A DNA stretch of 64,000 bases from Papio anubis. Lineage: Eukaryota > Chordata > Mammalia > Primates > Cercopithecidae. Location of the stretch: positions 129,617,525 to 129,681,524 of the forward strand of contig NC_044996.1 of the NCBI RefSeq assembly GCF_008728515.1. The letters run 5' to 3'. Both the position numbers and the translations under genes were made by a program. The notes below the pieces were generated by a model. It worked only from the letters and a program-made list of their open reading frames with translations, had not been told where the DNA came from and made no database searches. Positions 24,727-35,735 of this stretch are shown here, one piece after another; the stretch's first letter is position 1; each line of letters opens with the position of its first letter.

Positions 24727-25020
24727 TTTTTTTTTTTTTAGACAAAGTCTTGCTCTGTCGCCCAGGCTGGAGTGCAGTGGCATGATCTCGGCTCACTGTA
24801 ACCTCTGCCTCCTGGGTTCAAGCAATTCTCCTGCCTCAGCCTCCCAAGTAGCTGGGACTACAGGTGTGTGCCTCCATGCCCAGCTAATTTTTGTATTTTT
24901 AGTAGGGACGGGGTTTCACCATGTTGGCCAGGCTGGTCTCGAACTCCTGACCTCTCATGATCCACCCACCTCGGCCTCCCAAAGTGCTGGCATTACAGGC
25001 GTGAGCCACTGCGCTTGGCC
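24727..25020 (-). mobile_element. AluS, full length
   Basis: Poly(T), 'gacaaagtcttgctctgtcgcccaggc' through to 'ccactgcgcttggcc'. Short candidate duplication 'aaacat' at 24717-24722 and 25023-25028. The divergence pattern fits AluS. Confidence 0.92.
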
Positions 25021-25869
25021 GTAAACATCCCTTGATGCCAGGTTCAAGTCATTTTATTTGGGCACAGAAATATGACTAGGTATGCTGAGCTGCAAAAGGT
25101 TTCAAGAAAGCAGACAGGTATATTTTTAGTAGCAAAGTCATCTTATCTTCAGGATCTATTAAAATATTTGTATTCTAGAGGATTTGCTCCAAATGGAAAC
25201 TAGATTTCCAGATTCACTCTGGCTTAGTGAATGGAGTCTGACTTGGGCAACCAAGGGTTGGTGCAACACTCTCATCATTGTCATCTCCTGCCACCACTGC
25301 AAACATGAAGCTATTCTGGGGAGGAAGGAGGACAAGGCTTCAAGGCCTCACCAGACTCCTCTGCCTATACATCAGGCACTGAAGTGTGTCTCTGTCAGCC
25401 CTTTCCATCTCCAGTGATTTCAAGGCATGATAGACATTTTTAAAAATTAGCTTCTCTCCGTGGGGAGAAAGGGTACTCTGCCCCAGAGAAGAAGGGAAGC
25501 CTTGTTTTTGTACCTAGTAACTGTAAGAAGTCAAACTAGAAAAAAGAGAGAGACAGAGACAGAGAAGGACAATGGTGTTCTGGGTGCAGAGAAAAAAAGA
25601 CAATTTTTTAAACGGAACTTTTTACAATTTTTGGAAAAATCATGAAACTGATTTCAATTCAGGATATGTTTATCAAATGTGTACTCTTTCATTTTTTTTT
25701 TTATTCACCTTGGATGAGGGACAGAGGATGACAGACATTCAAATCTTGTACCCTGTCTTCCAAAACAAGGGTAGTTTCCAATTACACTTAGAGCTTCTTA
25801 CTCAGTTTGAACCTTTGAGTCTAATATTACAAGGAATATGATGTAACTATTTAGATACAAATGAATTTG
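25021..25869. other. Intergenic, no gene seen
   Basis: Only short frames, including an 89-codon one (25572-25841). No recognised repeat. Confidence 0.4.
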
Positions 25870-26125
25870 TAGAGTCTAGTCCTATCTCCAAAACGCCAGC
25901 CAGGCCAACCTCCTCCATGACTCCCATGCATATCTTGCTTCTATGTTCTGTTCTCTCATCCTCTTATTTCCATTTATTTTCTTTTTATGTCATTTACTAC
26001 TTATGCTGAACCTCTTTCCATTGATTTATTTCCATCACTTCGTTCAATGCCAAGTTCAAGTCATCTTATTTGGAAGCCTTCCCTGATGCATTTTCATCTT
26101 CCTTTGAGCCATGATGCAGCTCATA
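25870..26125 (+). repeat. L2 LINE 3' fragment
   Basis: L2-like run of C/T-rich text: 'tcatcttatttggaagccttccctgatgc' is the typical L2 'gaagccttccctga' region. Diverged. Confidence 0.5.
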
Positions 26126-26137
26126 GATCAACTTCCA

Positions 26138-26482
26138 TGGTCTAAACGTTTGTGTCTCCCCAAAATTCATTTGTTGAAACTAAATCTCCAATGCAAGTGG
26201 TATTAAGATGTGGGGCCTTGAGGAGGTGATTAGTTCATGAGGGCAGAGCCCGTGAATGAGATTAATGCCCTTATAAAAGAAGGAGGTGCAAAGGAGTTTG
26301 CTTGCCTCTTCCATCATGTGAGAACACAGCAACAAGGTACCATCTATGAAGTAGAGCAAGCCCTTAACAGACACTTGATCTTGGACTTACTGGCTTCCAA
26401 AGTTATGAACAATAGATTGTTGCTGTTTATAAATTACCCAGTCTAAGGTATTTTGTTATAGCAGCCTGAACAGATTAAGACA
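26138..26482 (+). mobile_element. MaLR LTR (MLT1/MST type), solo
   Basis: LTR-like segment starting TGGTCTAAACG with 'tctccccaaaattcatttgttgaaac', 'cccttataaaagaaggagg', 'acagacacttgatcttggac' and 'attacccagtctaaggtattttgttatagcagcctgaacagatt'. No internal region adjoins it. A related LTR in the same orientation is at 54116-54460. Confidence 0.82.
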
Positions 26483-26496
26483 TCGACCTGTCCATA

Positions 26497-26655
26497 CTAC
26501 TACTGCTAATAGCTAACATATACTGAGCATCATGAACTAGGCACTGTGAAAAGTACTTTGTAGAGATTAGCTAATGGAATACGTATCCTACGCAGTAGAA
26601 TTTTACAGATGAAGAAACCAAGGCATAGAAAAGTGAAGCAACTTCCCAAAATGGC
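26497..26655 (-). repeat. MIR SINE fragment
   Basis: Reversed MIR text: 'atatactgagcatcatgaactaggcactgtg', 'ttttacagatgaagaaaccaaggcatagaaaagtgaagcaacttccc'. Confidence 0.75.
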
Positions 26656-26729
26656 TCTGTAGAAATGTCTCTCAAGTGTACCAGTGTCTCTAGTGCTTTG
26701 GTGCACATCTCAAAAAATTTTTTCTTATA

Positions 26730-26822
26730 TTTGGAAAAACCTAAAGACACCACCAGAAAATTATTAGAACTGATAAATAAATTCAATAAAGTTGCAGGAT
26801 ATAAAATCAACATACAAAATTT
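26730..26822 (+). mobile_element. Short L1 ORF2 fragment
   Basis: The phrases 'ggaaaaacctaaagacacca', 'attagaactgataaataaatt' and 'ggatataaaatcaacatacaaaat' are L1 RT-region text. It is about 90 bp; the A/T-rich sequence after it is not assigned. Confidence 0.65.
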
Positions 26823-28065
26823 TTTCTCAATATTTTATTGTGAAAACATTCAAATATGAAAAAATTAAAAAGACTATTACAGCAAACACCTGTATACTGT
26901 ATATCCACTACCTGTATTATCCCATTAATATTGTGCTTTATTTCATTTATTACATGTCTGTCCATCCACTATTCATCTTTTTATTTTTTATACATTTTGC
27001 TGGAAACTGTGAACACTACATCCCCAACCTCCAATACTTACGTATGAATGTCATTAACTTGCTCCTCAAAATTTAATGTTAAAAGGAGACATTGATGTGG
27101 AATGAACAACCATGCTCTTCTCTCTCTGTGATCTAGGATCGACTGAGTGGTACATATGCCTTTTGTTTAAAACAGTACATAAAACATTTTTAAGGCTACT
27201 TTTCGTTACTATGTGGTACCTTCCAAAATCAGACAACACCTGCCAAGATCCCTGGGATCTTATTTTATTAAGATGAAGAGAAATAAGATTCCATCAGTAG
27301 ACTCACAAACCGAGGGCAAACCTGTAAGCTCCACACTCATTCCAGAAGGCATTGCTGGGCCACAGAAGAGTTACTGCTTCCAAATCAGATGGAGTCACTG
27401 GGGTGTTATTGGATTTAGATGAGAAAGAACACTAGGCTAGTAAGGAGGATGTCTTGGGAGGACACCCATGAGCAGGAATAAAGTGAGAAACCAGAGCTGG
27501 TGACATTAGAGAAGACTGTGCATCTATTTGAGTCTGGGAAAAACAAGCTAAAGATAGTCCATTATGTATCACATTGCACTGATTTTAAATTCCCCAAGAG
27601 CTTCATAAGAAAACAAAATACGAATTTTACACAGTTGATATTTAACTTTTGAATTAGACGTTTAGCTTGGCTTAATTACAAGCTGACTTAATTTTTTTTA
27701 ACAGCAATGCTTCATTTTGAAGGGGAGGCTCTAAAATTTAATTCATCTCAAAGTTCAAATGTATTGAGTATAACATTTTAGATACATCTAAAATACATTA
27801 CAATTTTTATTGCTGAGGACAATATGCTAAACAGTCTTACTCCAAAGCATTATCTAAAATACTTACAGAAGGCATTATTTTCTTGTGGATTATGAGAGGC
27901 AATTAAGAGAAATATTGAAGCCTAAATAAAGTTTGAGGTTGTTTTCATCCCCATGTTATTTAAGGAGCAATATTTTCCTGCTTTAACAGATACCAACTCT
28001 TCATCGTGGAGTTTGAGGTTAAGATCAGCTCTATTCACAAATGAATAGATGAGTGATTTCCAGAT
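26823..28065. other. Intergenic, no gene seen
   Basis: AT-rich, with frames up to 94 codons that look accidental. No recognised gene or confident repeat. Confidence 0.4.
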
Positions 28066-28302
28066 AGGGTTGCCAAATTTAGCAAATTAAAATACAGGAT
28101 ACCCAGTCAAATTTGAATTTCAGATAAACAAATCATTGTTTAGTATAAGTATATCTCATCAAATTTCAGATGAACAAGTAATTTTTTGTATAAGTATTTC
28201 CCAAATATTGCATGACACCTGCTTATAATAAAAAATATTCATTGTTTATCTGCAATTGCAATTTAGTAGAGTGTCTATATTTTATCTGGCAATCCTATTT
28301 CT
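28066..28302. repeat. MER53-like palindromic DNA transposon
   Basis: Opens 'agggttgccaaatttagc' and closes with the roughly inverted 'tatctggcaatcct'. The interior is also quasi-palindromic ('aatttgaatttcagataaacaa' against 'ttgtttatctgcaattgcaattt'). This layout fits the MER53 MITE. Confidence 0.65.
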
Positions 28303-28459
28303 GGAAGGAGTTTGGAAGGCTTCCAAGAAGGTCATACACTTAAACATCTCTCCTTGTGAGATCTTAATTCTTTCTACTGATGGTTCCATCTCCATTGACC
28401 TTTTCCAGAGGTGAGGAAAGAAAAACTTTCTAAAATTCATAATCTTCTATGCAATCCTT

Positions 28460-28598
28460 AAAATAGAGACACAATAATATGTTCTGACATGGAATTATCT
28501 CAAAAGCAAATTATTCAGTGAAAAAGGCAAAGTTCAGAAATATATTCACCCTGGTCATAAGGGTTAGCTTTGGTGAGGGGGGCTGTGTGTGTGTGTGG
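28460..28598 (+). repeat. Local duplication segment A, copy 1
   Basis: About 139 bp matching 30085-30220 at roughly 90% by eye, including the run 'ttattcagtgaaaaaggc' and the shared 'gaggggggctgtgtgtgtgtg' end. Same orientation as copy 2. Followed about 73 bp later by segment B copy 1. Confidence 0.85.
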
Positions 28599-28671
28599 TT
28601 GGAGGGATTGTGCTAAGGAGTCTGCCTCTTTGCTCTATTATTTTGTACATTTTGAATTTTCCATCATATTT

Positions 28672-28740
28672 AGAGCTCTAAATAGAGGAGACAGAAAATG
28701 CCAAAACACGAGGCTAGAGCATGCTGGGTATGCTTCAGTG
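28672..28740 (+). repeat. Local duplication segment B, copy 1
   Basis: About 69 bp matching 29923-29990 at roughly 92% by eye ('ctctaaatagaggagacag', 'gcatgctgggtatg'). In this copy B lies after A; in the other copy B lies before A. Confidence 0.85.
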
Positions 28741-29116
28741 CATATACTACCAATTCAAAGACAAGTAAGTTTAAATAAATGAGCAAAGAAGCAAAACAAA
28801 AATATTTCTGCCCAAGCAAAACAGAACAAAACTTCCAAAGAGGTGTCTGATATTTCGTGGAAATTATTTTAATAACTTCTTTCATTCCCATCTGATCTTA
28901 TCAGGTCACCTTAAGAACTCCGAGAACCTGAAGATAAACTATTTTACAATTGTGTATTGATTCTGTCCTGTTGAAATGTACCTGATATTTTAAAGTACAA
29001 GATTGCCTTTCTGTAAAATTGCAGCTTTTACCTGTAAGACTGTGTGCTTATTGTTATATACTTTTATACATTTTATGTATGTTTTACTTTCTTCATTCTC
29101 AACACATTTCTCCTCA

Positions 29117-29154
<38 letters not shown>

Positions 29155-29694
29155 CCCTCCTAGCATAAGATGAGAAAGAGTCCCTTTGTGAATAAAAGGT
29201 AACACAATGGTCTGTATTGACCTAAGTTTCTCTATTCCCCTTTTCAGCACAGACTCCCATTACAAAAGCAATTTTCAGGCTACAGGCATAGGGGTTATTT
29301 TAAAGGAAAGATCAAATTCATAATCAAATCTAATGTTCAATCTACGAAAAGCCAATGCAACATACACATACATCATTAACAACATTTCTGACTAATTAGA
29401 AATATACTGAGATGTTCAGTAAACTCAAGGAAACCCCAATTAGGAGGTGATTCAACCTGTCAGCTTACACTCAATACAAAGCTCTGTTTACTGCTCTAAG
29501 TCCTCTCCTGGGGGGATTCAATACCTCATACTTTGAACCATCTCCTCTCCTTCCTGGCTTGCCACATTTCTTTTTCACCCAACTCTAGTCTCTCTTAATA
29601 TTCTGCTTTTTTTTCTTGAAGTCTTTCCCAGGAAACAAAATAGTTGTTTGCTCCTCCTACCTCAGCTGAAGTTGCACTTCTCTATCTATTTGTT
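28741..29694. other. Intergenic, no gene seen
   Basis: Contains a CA microsatellite; otherwise unassigned sequence with short frames. Confidence 0.4.
29117..29152. repeat. (AC)n microsatellite
   Basis: About 17 uninterrupted AC units, long enough to be polymorphic. Confidence 0.95.
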
Positions 29695-30084
29695 TATCCC
29701 TTCAACAATCATTTATTACGCATCTATTATGTGCCAGGCACTATTCTAGGTGTGGACGAAATGTCCTCTTATACAGCTTATATTCTAGTCTGGGGAGACA
29801 GAAGAAAAGGTAAGGGAAATAAAAGTAACAGGGGCAAGTTTGCATTTTAGAAGGCGCAGTCTGGAAAAGTCTCTCTGGCTTTCTAGAAGGGAAGAATGGA
29901 GCCCTGTAGATAATTAAAAGAGAGAACTCTAAATAGAGGAGACAGAAAATGCCAAAACGCGAGGCTGGAGCATGCTGGGTATGTTCCAGTATAATAACAG
30001 TCTCAAGGTGACTGGTGTAGAATGAGAAAGGGAGATGAAGTAGAAGGAGATGAAGTCAGAGAGGTGATGGCAGGCCAGGCCCTT
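29695..30084 (-). repeat. L2 LINE fragment
   Basis: Reversed L2 3' text ('caacaatcatttattacg', 'tatgtgccaggcactattctaggtg', 'ttatattctagtctggggagacag') continuing to 'gatgaagtcagagaggtgatggcaggcc'. Segment B copy 2 of the local duplication lies within it, so B may be L2-derived. Confidence 0.75.
29923..29990 (+). repeat. Local duplication segment B, copy 2
   Basis: Partner of 28672-28740, sitting inside an L2 and 94 bp upstream of segment A copy 2. Confidence 0.85.
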
Positions 30085-30220
30085 GAAAAAGAGACACAAG
30101 AATATGTCCTGACACGGAATTATCTTGAAAGTAAATTATTCAGTGAAAAAGGCAAAGTTCAGAAATACAATCAGCCTGGTCATAAGGGTTATCTTTGGCG
30201 AGGGGGGCTGTGTGTGTGTG
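30085..30220 (+). repeat. Local duplication segment A, copy 2
   Basis: Partner of 28460-28598; both copies keep the run of Gs followed by a short GT repeat. The 89-codon frame at 30022-30291 across it is not a recognised gene. Confidence 0.85.
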
Positions 30221-30354
30221 GACTTCAGATTTTGCAAATATTCCCCAACTTCAGATACTTGAAAGGATTCACCGGAGTTAACAGAGCATAGTCATGTAAG
30301 GCTTTTACTTCCAGGTAAAGCATATGATGCAGCAAGAGAAAGAGTGAAGGCAAG

Positions 30355-30650
30355 AATTCGGACTCCAGAAATCTCCCATGTGCAAGCTTCCCAGTAGCTA
30401 GGTGAGGCCATCTGACAAAGTTCTGGCCAATGAGCTATAGCCAGAAGCCATGGGGAGGGCTTCTCTTCCCTAATACAAAGGTAGAGTCTCTCCAAAGGGC
30501 CATGCCCTGTCTCCTTTCCCTTTTTAGACCCTCCAGAATGTGAATATGAACCACAGAAGTGCAGCCACAGCCATCCTGGGGCAATGAGGATGATACTAAG
30601 GATTTCAAAGCAGGGAAATGAAAGAGCCCACATAATGAATAACATGGTTT
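30355..30650. repeat. Ancient interspersed repeat, family unresolved
   Basis: The phrase 'gtagctaggtgaggccatctgacaaagttctggccaatgagc' recurs in mammalian genomes as part of an old repeat. A 117-codon minus frame over it is not supported as a gene. Confidence 0.4.
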
Positions 30651-30779
30651 TGCTGTCTTAGCAAATCTAGATTTCCTACTCCCAGGATTTTTGTTGCAGA
30701 AAACCAATTAACTTCTCTGTTTCAACTATTGCAGTAAGATTTCCTGTTGAACATATCATTCACTGATACAGGTATAATT

Positions 30780-31240
30780 CCTTAACATCTCCTAATAATA
30801 AAGTCCAAGCTCCTTAGTGTAGCAGATGCAGTTCCCATGACTTGGCTTTATCTTCTGCCACTCCTCATTACCCACTTTGTGCTTTTGTAGTACTTTAATT
30901 TCTAAGAATTTCCATCATATACCTATTGATCCAAACCTCAAGGCCTTTGCTTATGACATCTCTTGGCCTGCCAGGCACTTTGCACTTTTCTTTGCCTAGT
31001 TAACTCCTACTCATCCTTTAAGATCACCTCAAGCCTTGCATTGCCGCTTCTCCACATTCCCATAGCACACCCTGTATTCTTTTACCTTGCCATTGTCCAT
31101 ATTGCATGGCTATTTCTGTTTATGTGTCTATCTCTCCCACTAGACAGTAAGTTCTTCAAGGGCCTAGCTTGTCATCATCTCCCATAGCATCCAGCACAGT
31201 GCCTGGCACACAGACAAGCTCAATAGATTGTTAGTTGAGC
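30780..31240 (+). repeat. L2 LINE 3' end
   Basis: Forward L2 text ending at the 3' terminus: 'aaggcctttgcttatgac', 'actagacagtaagttcttcaag', 'atccagcacagtgcctggcacacagacaagctcaata'. Confidence 0.8.
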
Positions 31241-31514
31241 TAATCTGAATTAAAGGTGATCTTTCTTATATGTGACAGAGGGCCAACTAGAAGGGCATCA
31301 CCAGTTCTAAGCTACAGGAATACCCTATTGTGCAATTCCAACCATGCTTTCAGGCTTGAGAGTACAGTCCTACAAAAGAAAAACCCTAGGTGATCTAGAA
31401 GCTCAAGGATGTTTTCTGAGGTTTTCCAGGGGAAATAAAAGAGATCCTGAGGACATGGTTGCTTCTGGCACTTTCCATCAATAAAACAAGAGATTTCATA
31501 TCAAGGAATGCATC

Positions 31515-32225
31515 TGTGGTGGTGGTGTAATATGTCAACTTGGCTAGACTGAACTACGTTTCTAGACTTCCCTTCCCTGCATGTTTCTGTTTAACGTGGG
31601 CCATGAGAGTCTCAGGAGAGGTGGGAAGCAGAAGAGAAGCGGTAACCATTTCATAGTTTACACACATTGTCTCTGAGCAGCTAATTCATTGCATTAACTG
31701 TGACTTCTCCACTTTCCCCTGGGTCCTTGTCCAGCTTCTCTGACTTGGGCCAAATGTGTGTGTTTAGCTCTGTGATGAAGAACTGCAGCATTTTCAGGAC
31801 ACCCACACCACCAAGGTCAGCGACAAGAACTGACATGTGTCTCCCTCTGTCCTTGTGAGGTTCTAGCTCATGCCTGTTGGTTCCGGACTGCTAGTGATCT
31901 CCCCACACTCGTATCCATCTCTCCTTCCCAACTACCTGCAGGCGTCAGGCTCCAACATCAGAGGCAAAAACAGCAGGCTTAAAAAAATAACTGAACCAAC
32001 TCTCATGATTGTGTCAAGTCAGATCTCTGCAATAAATCCCTTAAATATATATATGGCTCTGTGTGTTTGTGTGTGTGTGTGAGAGAGAGAGAGAAATTTA
32101 TAAATGCATATGTACATTTTATATGTATATATACATGTATACATATTTTACATGTAAATTTTATATATAATATGTATATAATCCACTAGTGGTTCTATTT
32201 CTCTAAATAAAAACTGACTGATAAA
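31515..32225. repeat. Ancient repeat with internal microsatellite, family unresolved
   Basis: Opens 'taatatgtcaacttggctagactg' and closes 'agtggttctatttctctaaataaaaactgactgata', phrases seen at the ends of old mammalian repeats. The centre is partly replaced by simple repeats. Confidence 0.4.
32041..32180. repeat. Compound microsatellite (TA/GT/GA/TA-rich)
   Basis: A GT run at about 32060-32080, a GA run at 32081-32093, then a TA-rich tract of 'tatatgtatatatacatg' type to about 32180. Confidence 0.85.
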
Positions 32226-33049
32226 TCATCCATTTTTGTAACTTCCCAATATTTGCTATTTTTCCTATCTCTGGTCTCTTTTCCTGAAGTAATTTGCTGT
32301 ATATCCCTTAGGTGGGAGTTTTATTCTTGTGTTTTCCTGGAAAAGATCTGGAGGACAGCATCCCACTCTGCAGACCTCCTCTCAGTACAGAATATGCTGT
32401 GGCTGTAAGAAAACAAACAAAAAAATAGGAATCCCAGAGTCTGTAGAAAGGGGGAAAGAAAAAATGATTGGCCTGTATTGGATGAATCTAGGGGTTAAGT
32501 TGCAGAAGACTCACTGAGGAATCTATCTTACTATTTATGTTCTGAGTTGGCTCACATGTGAGCATAGCTTATGCTCTGCCCAGGAGCCAGTTGCCAAAGA
32601 GGCAGAGAGAGAACTGATGAATAAGATTTTCACATCAGTACACCCAGAGAGAAGCCAGATAAATATCTCACATAGGATATTTTGATGGCAAGAGACTCAT
32701 GCCAGAATATACTTTATAACTCATGTCCAACTCTAAGCATGCTTAAAGAAAGTAGTATGGCAATTACTGAAATGTCAGAGGAGCTCTGAAAAAAAGAAAA
32801 TGAGCAAGACAAAGGAGTCCTGATTTCACAATGAATTCCTGGTACCGCTTCAACTTAGCCCCCTAAAAGTTTCAAGGATTGCATAGACACCCTGGTGACA
32901 TTAAAGGTAGCTCTAACATTTGTTCCTGGGGCAAGATAAAGCAAATGTGAGCCAAAGCAAACACTAGCACCCAGATAACTTGCAATGTTCTGAATTTAAC
33001 AGGTGTTTACCTGAGTTTTACTTGTCTGTGATGCAAATGTGCTCACATT
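32226..33049. other. Intergenic, no gene seen
   Basis: No recognised repeat or gene; only a 62-codon frame. Confidence 0.4.
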
Positions 33050-33059
33050 AGTAATAATA

Positions 33060-34299
33060 ATCCTCTAACTGGTTAGCCATATGCAAAAAATTGAAAGTGG
33101 ACTCCTTCATTACACCATATACAAAAATCAACTCAAGATGAATTAAGGACTTAAATGTGAAACCCAAACTAAAAAAAAACCCTAGGCAATACCATTCAGG
33201 ACATAGGCATGGCAAAGATTTCATGATGAAGATGTTAAAAGCAACTGCAACCAAAGCAAAAATTGACAAATGGGATCTAATTACATTAAAGAGCTTCTGC
33301 ACAGCAAAAGAAACTATCAACAGAGTAAAGGGACAACCTACAGAATGGGAGAAAATTTTTGCAAACTATGCATCTGCAAAGATCTAATATCCAGTACCTA
33401 TAAGGAACTTAAACAAATTTACAAGAAAAAAAAAAAAAACCTCCATTAAACAGTGTGCAAAGGACATGAACAGACACTTCTCAAAAGAAGACATTCATGT
33501 GGCCAACAAACATATGAAAAAAGCTCAACATCACTGATCATTCGAGAAATGCAAACCAAAAACTACAATGAGATACCATCTCACACCAGTCAGAATGGCT
33601 ATTATTAAAAAGTCTATTAAAAGGCAATTGCTAAAAGTACCAGATGCTGGCAAAGTTGTGGAGAAAAAGGAATGTTTTTACATTGTTGATGGGAGTTCAA
33701 CCATTGTGGAAGACAGTGTGACAATTCCTCAAAGACCTAGAGACAGAAATGCCATTCAACCCAGCAATCCCATTACCAAGTATATAACTAAAGGAATATA
33801 AATCATTCTATTATGAAGACACATGTATGCATATGTTCATTGCAGCATTATTCACAATAGCACAGACAGGGAATCAATCTAAATGTCCATCAACAGTAGG
33901 CTGGATAAAGAAAATATGGTACAAAAATACAATGGAATACTATGCAGTCATAAAAATGAATGAGATCATGTCCTTTGCAGGGACATGGATGGAACTGGAG
34001 GCCATTATCCTCTGCAAACTAATGAAGGAACAGAAAACCAAATACTGCATGTTCTCACTTATAAGTGGGAGCTAAATGATGAGAACACATGGACACAGAG
34101 AGGAACAACACACACTGGGGCCTACCAGAGGGTGGAGGCTGGGAGGAGGGAGAGGATCAGGAAAAATAACTAATGGATACTAGGCTTAATACCTGGGTGA
34201 TGATATAATCTAAACCCCTATGGCATACATTTATCTATATAACAAATCTGCACATTCTGCACATGTACCCCTGAACTTAAAATAGAAGTTTTTTTTTTA
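33060..34299 (+). mobile_element. L1 (L1P), 5'-truncated, 1.24 kb
   Basis: Starts in ORF2 ('actggttagccatatgc') and runs through the C-terminus ('gcctttgcagggacatggatgg'-type text) to the 3' end 'tctgcacatgtacccctgaac'. Target duplication AGTAATAATA at 33050-33059 and 34300-34309. Frames of 82 and 76 codons are broken ORF2 pieces. A ~20-bp gap near 33694 removes the usual 'aatgtaaactag' segment. Confidence 0.92.
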
Positions 34300-34309
34300 A
34301 GTAATAATA

Positions 34310-35475
34310 CTCAATCATCTCTGATTCTTGTTTATAGAGGTGAATGCAAAACCTTCATCCTCTTTAGTACAATTCCTAGCTCAAGTATTCCTGGAAATTC
34401 CTGTAGGTATGTTTTCTAGATATCCAAAGTTTAAAACTCTCTAGGGTGCACAGCTAAGCTAGGTTCTCTGGGGCCCCTCAGTGCACAGAAGCTATCTTAT
34501 GCAGAATTAGAGAATATGTTCCCCACCCCAGTCTGTTATACCCTGTCATCTAGACATGAAAGCATTGTGTTTGTGTTGTGGTTGTGTTTGTGTTTGTGTC
34601 AAAAACAGCTCTGTGGTAAAGACTTCTAGTGCTTGCATAAATTTAACTCTTCTTTCCTTCTGGGCATATTAGAGAATTATACTTGCAGTTATATCAAGGT
34701 TATAAGACTAGTTGTAATCATGGACTGTGAGCATAAATAACATGGATCACTTTTAAACTGAAGCATTTAATTTCATGTTTGAAACCTTCCAGGGCTTTCT
34801 CTCCCTGTTGTGATAATCAAGGAGTCAGAGTGCTTTAGACAGTGCAGCTATGAGATAGTAGAGTCTCCACTAACCTGGGTCCCTATGAGTCAAGATTCAC
34901 AATGGGCAACTGTGAACGTAAGGAATAATCCTTTGTTGTAGTAGATCACTGGGACTTGAGGTTGATTTGTTATTGCAGCATAACCTTTCCCATCCTGACC
35001 AATATAAGCTCCTTTAGTTCACAAGCCCTCTAACACTTTAAGTTTTTGAAATTGCCTTTAAAAAGGGTTTCCTCCACAACTTGCCCCAACCACATAGTCC
35101 CTTTTAAGTACCCCAGTTGCACAGAATTAGGATCATCATCATCCTTGGCTTATAATTCACCAAAATCTTTGGTCCAAACATAGCTTGCTATCTAGCTAGC
35201 TAGCTAGCTATCGTTTATTTTTTGAAGTGGTGTAATGAGCACAAATGAGCCCACTAACAGACCTAAAAGTTAGAATGTCACAAATAATTTACATCTAACT
35301 GTGCATTCCTCACAAATTTTATAACTCTGCCTCCTCTCTGAATAAACATAATTTAGAATACTGTATTTATCCATCCCTTGTTGTAAATATGTGTGTAATT
35401 ATGTGTAATTTTATCATACATTTGTAAAATATATAAAGTTCAAAAATAATGAAAGCTACTCTTGATTTGTATCAA
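34310..35475. other. Intergenic, no gene seen
   Basis: Contains a TTTGTG-rich patch (about 34566-34600) and a TAGC microsatellite. Otherwise unassigned. Confidence 0.4.
35193..35210. repeat. (TAGC)n microsatellite
   Basis: Four to five TAGC units in a row. Confidence 0.9.
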
Positions 35476-35735
35476 TCTGATTGTTCATGATTACTCACCG
35501 TATGTGTTTCCTTTTCTGTAAAATGCCTATTTGTGTTCTTAACCAAATTTTTCACTAAGTTATTTGTCTTTTTCATATTGATTTATAGAAGTTCTTCACA
35601 TATACTGGATATTAATCCATTATCCATGATATGTGTGGCAATTATCTTAACTAGTTTTAATTTTGTCTTTTATATTTTATTTAAAGTATATTTTGATAAG
35701 TAGAAATTTTTAAATTTTATCTCTAAAGAATTTGG
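35476..35735 (-). mobile_element. L1M ORF2 fragment
   Basis: Reversed old-L1 text: 'atttgtctttttcatattgatttatagaagttcttcacatatactggatattaatcc' and 'ttttgataagtagaaattttt' fit the ORF2 C-terminal region read backwards. Confidence 0.7.

Noticed and set aside
29117..29152. CA repeat considered as a Z-DNA or regulatory element
   Set aside because: Ordinary dinucleotide microsatellite; no further support.
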